Origin: Actinomycetota bacterium
Lineage (GTDB): Bacteria; Actinomycetota; UBA4738
Direction of reading: 5' to 3'
Assembly (NCBI GenBank): GCA_013816105.1
Contig: JACDEY010000012.1
Coordinates: 1-11,827 of the forward strand
DNA length: 11,827 nt
The notes below the pieces were generated by a model. The model had not been told where the DNA came from. It saw only the letters and a list, made by a program, of their open reading frames with translations, and made no database searches. Made by a program: the position numbers and the translations under genes. Positions 7,194 through 11,827 of this stretch are shown here, piece by piece; position 1 is the first letter of the stretch, and the number at the start of each line of letters is the position of its first letter.

Positions 7194-8027
7194 TCAGCGG
7201 CCCGCCGGCGCGAGCTCGGCGGGCCGGGTCCCGGCGAAGAGCGCCGTCGTCCAATCGACCATCGCGTCGACCACGAGATCCTGCGTCTCCAGGGACTCGA
7301 AGCCGGCGAGCGAACGACCGGGGATGATCCGGAGCTCGTAACGAGACCGCTGCTCGGGAGTGAGCCGCGTGCTCAACCGCTCGAGGTCGCCGCGAGCCGT
7401 CTCGTTCACGTGGTAGTCCTCCTCGCCGAACAGGAAGAGGATCCGGCCCCTGGATAGCACCTCCGCATGACTGGCTGCCAGATCGACGGCGCGCTTCGGT
7501 TTGCGGTTCAATACCGCCCGAACGGCCGTCCGCGCGAGCTTGTTCGAGCGCAGCAACGCGCCGATCCCCGAGCGGCTCGCGCGGTGCGTAAGCCGGCCTC
7601 TCCGCGTGGGCGCAAGGATGGGTGCGCGAATGAAGGCGACGCCCTCGCACTCGGGGATCCTCGCCCCGACGACCAGCGCCGTCCACGCCCCGCCGCAGTT
7701 GCCCGACGCCGCGACGCGCCGCGCCCCGGTGGCTTCCATCCCGAAGCGAAGGACGGCCGTCGCCTGACCGGCCGGGATGTCGGCCATGTGCCAGACGCCC
7801 AGGTCCCCGGTGCTCTCCCCGACACCGCGGTAGTCGAAGCGGATGGAGGCGATGCCCCGATCGGCCAGGAGAGCCGCCGTCCGCGTCCATATGCCGAACC
7901 GGTGGCTTCGGTGGGCGCCGAGTCCGGTCATCTGCAAGAGAAGCCCGCGAGGCTCATCCTCCGGGAGGGTGAGCATGGCGGCCAGATGCTCGTCCCGAAA
8001 GGGAACGAAGATCGGGTGTGCCCTCAC
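7194..8027 (-). CDS. Alpha/beta-hydrolase-fold protein with Cys nucleophile, exosortase-A hydrolase 1-like
   Basis: A 277-residue protein starting with GTG at 8027, which overlaps the TGA of the upstream gene (GTGA). GGGAGG at 8043-8038 is a possible ribosome site. The frame is open to 8855, but that extension lies over the upstream gene and is not coding. The fold is shown by GLGAHRSHRF (35-44, oxyanion region), IRFDYRGVGES (62-72) and the nucleophile elbow SGNCGG (108-113), where Cys111 replaces the usual Ser. FGEEDYHV (200-207) supplies Asp204 as likely acid. No His sits at the usual late position (PGRSLAGFESLE). The layout of RSHRF, FDYRG and a Cys elbow recalls the 'hydrolase 1' family of exosortase A clusters. 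It is the last gene of the Liv/ACP operon. The substrate may be a thioester, by inference from the neighbouring carrier protein. Confidence 0.78.
   Translation of the reverse strand: MRAHPIFVPFRDEHLAAMLTLPEDEPRGLLLQMTGLGAHRSHRFGIWTRTAALLADRGIASIRFDYRGVGESTGDLGVWHMADIPAGQATAVLRFGMEATGARRVAASGNCGGAWTALVVGARIPECEGVAFIRAPILAPTRRGRLTHRASRSGIGALLRSNKLARTAVRAVLNRKPKRAVDLAASHAEVLSRGRILFLFGEEDYHVNETARGDLERLSTRLTPEQRSRYELRIIPGRSLAGFESLETQDLVVDAMVDWTTALFAGTRPAELAPAGR
7198..7226. terminator. Perfect hairpin at the convergent gene ends
   Basis: CGGCCCGCCG (7198-7207) and CGGCGGGCCG (7217-7226) form a perfect 10-bp stem with a 9-base loop, starting 7 bases after the + strand stop at 7191. It lies inside the last codons of the - strand hydrolase gene. 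It could end transcription of the + gene, but there is no U-tract on that side, and repetitive GC-rich coding could also produce it. Confidence 0.45.
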
Positions 8028-9004
8028 GGTCCCGCAGCCTCCCGGCCTGCCCGGCCCGCGGGCAGGCCCGTCAGCCACGAGGCCGTCACTGCGGCGAGCT
8101 CGGTGGCCAGGCCCGCCTGGACGTCCCGCTTGGCGTTGGGGTCCTCGTCGTTGTCGTAGTGGTACTGCCCGAAGCTGCCGGCCTCCTCGGAACGGACGAC
8201 CACCTCGTGGCACTCGGCGCCGAGCGAGCGCAGGTGCTCCGAGAGCCGGCGGACGGGCGTGCTGGCCTGCCCGGCCCGAGAGGTGGCGAGGACGAGCGCA
8301 GCTCCGGAGAACCGACGCACGTCGCGGGCGAGATCGACCGAGGCGATCTCGTCGTGAGCCTCCCGGGACAGCAGAAAGCCCTTGATGTCGCTCCATCCCT
8401 GCTCCTCGAGCTCGATCCGAGGATCCGCCCCTGCGGGCCGCCCTCCACCGGTCGCATCTCCAACCCCCCCGTCGGCGCTCATCATCTGGAAGAGGTCGCG
8501 AGATCGCAGGAAGTCCCGCATGAACTGCGAGCCCCGTGTGACGGGCTCCCAGAGTGCGAGCAGGGGGAGCTCGCGCCGATCGGCGACCAGGGCCGCCACC
8601 AGTCCGCCGAACCGCGCTCCGAGGATTCCTACGCGCTCGACGCCGGCCTCGGCTCTGAGGAGATCGACGGCCTCGTTCGCGTCCGCCACGTGGGAGGAGA
8701 GGCCGATCGCCCTGCGAGGCCCCTCCGAATCCCCGTAGCCTCGACCGTGGTAGCGAAGCACCGGAAGGCCGGCGGCCGCTATCGCACGGGCCGCGGCGAC
8801 CTCGTGCTCCATCAAGAAGGTCTGCTCCATGCCGAAGGAATGGCAGATGATCCACCCCTCCTTGCGCGGTTCCCGGTTCGGCCGGTAGAGGAGCGCCAGC
8901 ACCCGCTCGCCCCCGAAGCGGGGTGTGAGGAACTCCTCCGTGACGCCCGAGCCGGCGTCCCGGAACCGGCGGTGCCGTTCCAGGAGCGCCAGGTCGACCG
9001 GCAT
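8024..9004 (-). CDS. Degenerate alpha/beta-hydrolase-fold protein, exosortase-A hydrolase 2-like
   Basis: A 326-residue protein. The ATG at 9004 shares one base with the TGA of the acyl carrier protein gene (TGATG), indicating coupled translation. Fold marks are WIICHSFGMEQ (51-61, after strand beta-3), LRYHGRGYGDSEG (83-95) and the elbow GILGARFGGL (126-135). There Arg131 occupies the nucleophile position. The usual acid site reads LVLATSRAG with no Asp. A late YHYDNDED (281-288) has His282, but whether it is catalytic is unclear. The region around 175-200 is low-complexity (Gly-rich) and may be a lid or linker. An Arg at this site is, as I recall, also the rule in the 'hydrolase 2' family of exosortase A clusters. 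A classical serine hydrolase mechanism is unlikely; acyl binding or a partner role with the downstream Cys protein is inference. Confidence 0.75.
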   Translation of the reverse strand: MPVDLALLERHRRFRDAGSGVTEEFLTPRFGGERVLALLYRPNREPRKEGWIICHSFGMEQTFLMEHEVAAARAIAAAGLPVLRYHGRGYGDSEGPRRAIGLSSHVADANEAVDLLRAEAGVERVGILGARFGGLVAALVADRRELPLLALWEPVTRGSQFMRDFLRSRDLFQMMSADGGVGDATGGGRPAGADPRIELEEQGWSDIKGFLLSREAHDEIASVDLARDVRRFSGAALVLATSRAGQASTPVRRLSEHLRSLGAECHEVVVRSEEAGSFGQYHYDNDEDPNAKRDVQAGLATELAAVTASWLTGLPAGRAGREAAGP

Positions 9005-9255
9005 CAGGCCGCTTCCAGTTTCCGGGAGATCAGCGCCTCGATGTCTCGAACCGTGGAGAAGTTGGCAGGCACCAGGTCGGCGTGCTCGATCTCGATGTCG
9101 AACTCCTGCTCCAGGAACGAGATGAGCCGGGCCATCCCCAGCGAGTCCATCAGCCCGTTGCCCAGTTCGGTGTCCGCCGTCAACACGACGGAGCGGCGCC
9201 GGAACAGGATCTCCTCTCTGATGAAATCGCGGATGCGGCTCTCGACATCGGTCAC
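9004..9255 (-). CDS. Acyl carrier protein, stand-alone, dedicated to the operon
   Basis: An 83-residue acidic helical protein starting with GTG at 9255, nine bases after the livF stop, with only a weak ribosome site. The phosphopantetheine attachment motif MDSLG (36-40) is intact, with Ser38 as the carrier residue. It is followed by the recognition helix region MARLISFLEQEFDIEI. STVRDIEALI near the end matches helix 4 of carrier proteins. It should carry an acyl group as a thioester in the cytoplasm. It lies between an ABC transporter and two hydrolase-fold genes and not in a fatty-acid synthesis operon, and MDSLG differs from the DSLD of the primary AcpP, so it is probably a specialised carrier. 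Peptidyl or aminoacyl loading cannot be excluded. Confidence 0.88.
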   Translation of the reverse strand: MTDVESRIRDFIREEILFRRRSVVLTADTELGNGLMDSLGMARLISFLEQEFDIEIEHADLVPANFSTVRDIEALISRKLEAA

Positions 9256-9264
9256 GGATCCAGG

Positions 9265-10002
9265 CTAACGGGTTTCTCCGGAAAGCATCTCGGCGGACCG
9301 TCCGAGATACACGCTCTGCAGACGGTCGTCCGCCAGAATGTCCGCGGCGCTCGCCTCGAGCACCACCCGGCCGAGGTTCAGGAGGTACCCGCGAGAGGCG
9401 ATGGCGAGGGCACGCCGGACGTTCTGCTCGACGAGCAGGATGCTCATGCCGCTCTCCGAGAGTTCACCCAGGCTCGCGAAGAGCGAGTCCAGGACCTTGG
9501 GCGCGAGCCCCAGCGAGGGTTCGTCCAGGAGCAGGAGTCGCGGCCCCGACATGAGCGCCCGGCCGAGGGCCAGCATCTGCTGCTGGCCCCCGGACAGCGT
9601 TCCGGCGGAGGCCCGGCTCCGCCCTTCGAGGGCCGGAAAGAGTGAGAAGACCTGGGCCAGACCATCCGACTCCGAGCGTGCGGACCGAAGCGCGCCCAGC
9701 CGCAGGTTCTCCAGGACGCTGAGTCTCTTGAAGACGTCCCGCGACTCCGGAACATAGGCGATGCCGATCGAAGGCATACGGTGGGCCGGCCGGCCGGTGA
9801 TCTCCCGTCCCTCGAACCGCACCGCTCCGGACGCGGGCCGGACGAAGCCGAACGCCGCCCGAAGGAGCGTCGTCTTTCCGGCCCCGTTCCGACCGACGAG
9901 TGCGACCGTCTCTCCCTGCCCGACGCGCAGCGAGACGCCGTGGAGGGCCTGTACCTTCCCGTACGTGACCACGAGGTCGGCGACGTCGAGCGCGGGGATC
10001 AC
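9265..10002 (-). CDS. livF: Branched-chain amino acid-type ABC transporter ATP-binding protein LivF
   Basis: A 245-residue ATPase. GTG at 10002 overlaps the TGA of the livM-livG fusion by four bases (GTGA). Walker A is GRNGAGKTT (37-45), the signature is LSGGQ (136-140), and Walker B is LLLLDEP (156-162) with Glu161. The LivF form of the switch region, LLVEQNVRRAL, is present, with Gln in place of the usual His, as is normal for LivF. The sequence AYVPESRDVFKRLSVLENL is also typical of LivF. Length is normal for the family. It pairs with the fused LivG domain to energise import through LivH/LivM. Such importers take up branched-chain amino acids, amides, urea or aliphatic acids; the real substrate is unknown. 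Confidence 0.92.
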   Translation of the reverse strand: MIPALDVADLVVTYGKVQALHGVSLRVGQGETVALVGRNGAGKTTLLRAAFGFVRPASGAVRFEGREITGRPAHRMPSIGIAYVPESRDVFKRLSVLENLRLGALRSARSESDGLAQVFSLFPALEGRSRASAGTLSGGQQQMLALGRALMSGPRLLLLDEPSLGLAPKVLDSLFASLGELSESGMSILLVEQNVRRALAIASRGYLLNLGRVVLEASAADILADDRLQSVYLGRSAEMLSGETR

Positions 10003-11645
10003 GCGCTGGTCCCTCCTCCGCCGTGGGTTCCCAGGTAGGCGACCTGGACCTCTTCATCTTGAAGGATCTCCTCCGGTGACCCTTCGGCGATCTTCCGTCC
10101 GAAGTCGAGGACGACGATGCGGTCCGCCCGCTCCATCACCAGGTCCAGGTTGTGGTCGACGAGGACGACACCGGTTCCCTCGTCGCGGATGGCCACGATC
10201 GCGCGCCCGAGCTCGTCCAGCTCCTCCGGATCCAAGCCGATGGAGGGCTCGTCCAGGAACAGAACGCTTGGCCTCGAGGCCAGGGCCTGAACGATCTGCA
10301 CCTTGCGTTGCTCTCCGTAGGGAAGCGCGGAGGGGTGATAGGCCGCATAGCGCCGGATCCCCAAGCGGTTCATATCCGTCTGCCCGCGAAGCGAGGTCGG
10401 CTGGGCCACCTCGACGTTCTCCTCGACGGTGAGATCCGAGAACAGTCGCACGGCCTGAAAGGTCCTTGCCATACCCTTCCGGGCTCGCCGATGGGCGGGA
10501 AGCGATGTGACGTCGGTGCCATGGAGCTCGACCCGCCCCGCGGAGGCCGGGAGCAGGCCCGTCGCCACGTTGATGAGCGTGGTCTTTCCCGCGCCGTTGG
10601 GTCCGATGACGCCGAGGATCTCACCCCCTCGCACGTCCAGGTCCACGCCGTCCAGCGCGGTCAGGCCCGAGAACCGCTTGGTGAGTCCCGAGACGGACAG
10701 GACGACCGGCCCGCTCCCCGGGGGGCCGGTCGGAGGCTCCCTAACCTCCGAGTCCGGTTTCGAGCCGGCCACCGATTCGTCCGCCTCCTCCTCCGGAGTG
10801 GAGGTGACAGGCCGGAACGCCCGCAGGATGCTCGCGATCCGCGCCCGCGTGAGGATCCCGCGCGCGGAGAAGATCATCGTCGCCAGCAGAGAGAGGCCGA
10901 TGACTAGCTCCCGGTACCGCTCGAAGGATCGGAACGCTTCCGGCAGATAGCTGACCAGAAACGCGCCGACGAGCGGCCCCAACCAGTGGTCGGTTCCACC
11001 GATGAGGACGAACAGGGCGATCTCGAACGAAAGCGCGAACCCGAAGTCGCTCGGCTGGATGTACCCGATGGTGTGGGCGTAAAGGGCTCCGCCAAGCCCC
11101 GTGAAGGCCGCCCCCGCGATCACGGCCGCGATCCGGACCATCCGCGTCGGCACGCCGAGGGACCTCGCCTCGTCGTCGTCTCCCCTGGTCGCGCGCATCA
11201 TCAGTCCGGCACGACTTCGCTCGATTGTCAGGACGATGGCGAGGACGACCAGGCAGGCCGCCAGGATGTGTACGGGCTCGAGGCGGTCCTGGCCGAAGAC
11301 GGTGTTTCCCCCATCGAGCCATTCGACGTTGCGAATGACCGTGGCCATGACCGACCCGACCGCGAGCGTTCCGATGATGAGGTAGACGCCGCGGACGCGG
11401 CTCGCGCCGATGGCGACGGGGACCGCGACGATCGCCGCGCACAGAATGGCGAACAGGATTGAGAACCACGCCGGCCACCCGAGGGTCACGTTGGCGGTCG
11501 ACGAGGCATACGCTCCCACCGCTGCGAACCCCGCCTGTCCGAGGGAGAGCTGTCCCGTGGACACCATGAGGTACAGGCCCAGGGCGTAGAGGACGTTGAT
11601 CCCCAGGAGCGCCTGGAACGATTCGTTGGAGAAGACCGTGATCAC
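9999..11645 (-). CDS. livM-livG: Fused LivM permease and LivG ATPase of a branched-chain amino acid-type ABC transporter
   Basis: A 548-residue protein starting with GTG at 11645, overlapping the livH stop by GTGA. Residues 1-275 are LivM: about eight membrane segments, the hallmark SLGQAGFAAVGAY (34-46), RGVYLIIGTLAVG (85-97) and the cytoplasmic loop RAGLMMRATRGDDDEARSLGV (about 145-165) that docks the ATPase. A disordered acidic/Pro linker covers about 280-312. Residues 314-548 are LivG: Walker A GPNGAGKTT (348-356), Q-loop Gln397, signature LPYGEQ (441-446), Walker B VLFLDEP (461-467), His498. The helical stretch between Q-loop and signature is about 44 residues, roughly 30 shorter than in E. 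coli LivG as I recall it. Fusion of permease and ATPase occurs in other bacteria but is the minority arrangement. Confidence 0.92.
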   Translation of the reverse strand: MITVFSNESFQALLGINVLYALGLYLMVSTGQLSLGQAGFAAVGAYASSTANVTLGWPAWFSILFAILCAAIVAVPVAIGASRVRGVYLIIGTLAVGSVMATVIRNVEWLDGGNTVFGQDRLEPVHILAACLVVLAIVLTIERSRAGLMMRATRGDDDEARSLGVPTRMVRIAAVIAGAAFTGLGGALYAHTIGYIQPSDFGFALSFEIALFVLIGGTDHWLGPLVGAFLVSYLPEAFRSFERYRELVIGLSLLATMIFSARGILTRARIASILRAFRPVTSTPEEEADESVAGSKPDSEVREPPTGPPGSGPVVLSVSGLTKRFSGLTALDGVDLDVRGGEILGVIGPNGAGKTTLINVATGLLPASAGRVELHGTDVTSLPAHRRARKGMARTFQAVRLFSDLTVEENVEVAQPTSLRGQTDMNRLGIRRYAAYHPSALPYGEQRKVQIVQALASRPSVLFLDEPSIGLDPEELDELGRAIVAIRDEGTGVVLVDHNLDLVMERADRIVVLDFGRKIAEGSPEEILQDEEVQVAYLGTHGGGGTSA

Positions 11646-11827
11646 TGCCGGGACGCCCCGAAGAGGCCTTCCGGCCGGACCAGCAGCACGACGATGACCA
11701 GGATCCAGGGTACGGTGGATTCGAATCCGCCCAGCCCGTACCTGCTCGCGAACGTCTCGCCCACTCCGAGGGCGACTCCGACGACCATGGCACCCGTGAG
11801 GCTTCCCAGCCCGGCGACGGCGATGAT
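11642..11827 (-). CDS. livH: LivH-type permease, C-terminal part (5' end outside window)
   Basis: The - strand frame is open from the right edge to a TGA ending at 11642, giving 61 residues. GLGSLTGAMVVGVALGVGET is the conserved glycine-rich segment near the end of LivH. It is followed by a final membrane helix (VPWILVIVVLLV) and RPEGLFG, the typical LivH end. LivH forms the inner-membrane channel together with LivM. The stop overlaps the GTG of the fused livM-livG by four bases, so the genes are one operon. The periplasmic or lipid-anchored binding protein of the system would lie upstream, outside the window. Confidence 0.88.
   Translation of the reverse strand: MIAVAGLGSLTGAMVVGVALGVGETFASRYGLGGFESTVPWILVIVVLLVRPEGLFGASRQ

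Noticed and set aside
8028..8855. N-terminal extension of the Cys hydrolase frame
   Set aside because: It lies over the Arg-elbow hydrolase in another frame; the GTG at 8027 with a GTGA overlap is the natural start.
8018..9268. A 416-codon open frame on the + strand opposite the ACP and hydrolase genes
   Set aside because: Low-complexity composition and no motif; the - strand genes have clear family motifs and linked stop/start codons.
7194..11827. A complete exosortase/PEP-CTERM locus
   Set aside because: Only the ACP and two hydrolase-like genes resemble such loci; no exosortase, PEP-CTERM protein, ligase or glycosyltransferase is visible.

Overview
The window is GC-rich bacterial DNA (strong G/C preference at third codon positions, many GTG starts, overlapping genes). 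It most resembles an uncultured member of the Actinomycetota. The grounds are gene content and codon style: a GPGGVSIF small membrane protein, a membrane-anchored HTH protein and an M6-type secreted metalloprotease. I cannot place it more precisely. There are no RNA genes, CRISPR arrays, transposases or long gaps; the window is almost fully coding.

Layout on the + strand, left side: the 3' end of a threonine synthase gene (thrC) runs off the left edge. Next comes a three-gene cluster (523-1743): a 58-residue double-membrane-span protein, a membrane-anchored protein with a conserved helical domain, and a soluble shortened paralogue of that domain. A strong hairpin follows (1763-1792). Then comes a very large secreted metalloprotease of the immune inhibitor A (M6) type (about 1838-4846). 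Its signal peptide appears to lie in a different reading frame from the body.

Middle: on the - strand, two half-length TauE/SafE-type (TSUP) permease genes overlap by ATGA (5681-4843) and together make up one usual-sized transporter. The second ends tail to tail with the protease gene. Divergent from them, behind a recognisable promoter, is a + strand gene (5794-7191). It encodes a RodZ-like HTH domain, a single membrane helix and a large extracytoplasmic domain that looks like a TIM barrel.

Right side, - strand, 11827 to 7194: a compact operon in which nearly every junction overlaps. It contains livH (3' end), a fused livM-livG, livF, a stand-alone acyl carrier protein, and two alpha/beta-hydrolase-fold proteins. 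The two hydrolases resemble the 'hydrolase 2' and 'hydrolase 1' families known from exosortase A gene clusters. One has Arg and the other Cys where the nucleophile serine is expected. The overlaps argue that a branched-chain-amino-acid-type ABC importer is made together with an acyl-carrier/acyl-handling module. That is the most unusual system in the window; its substrate and product are unknown.
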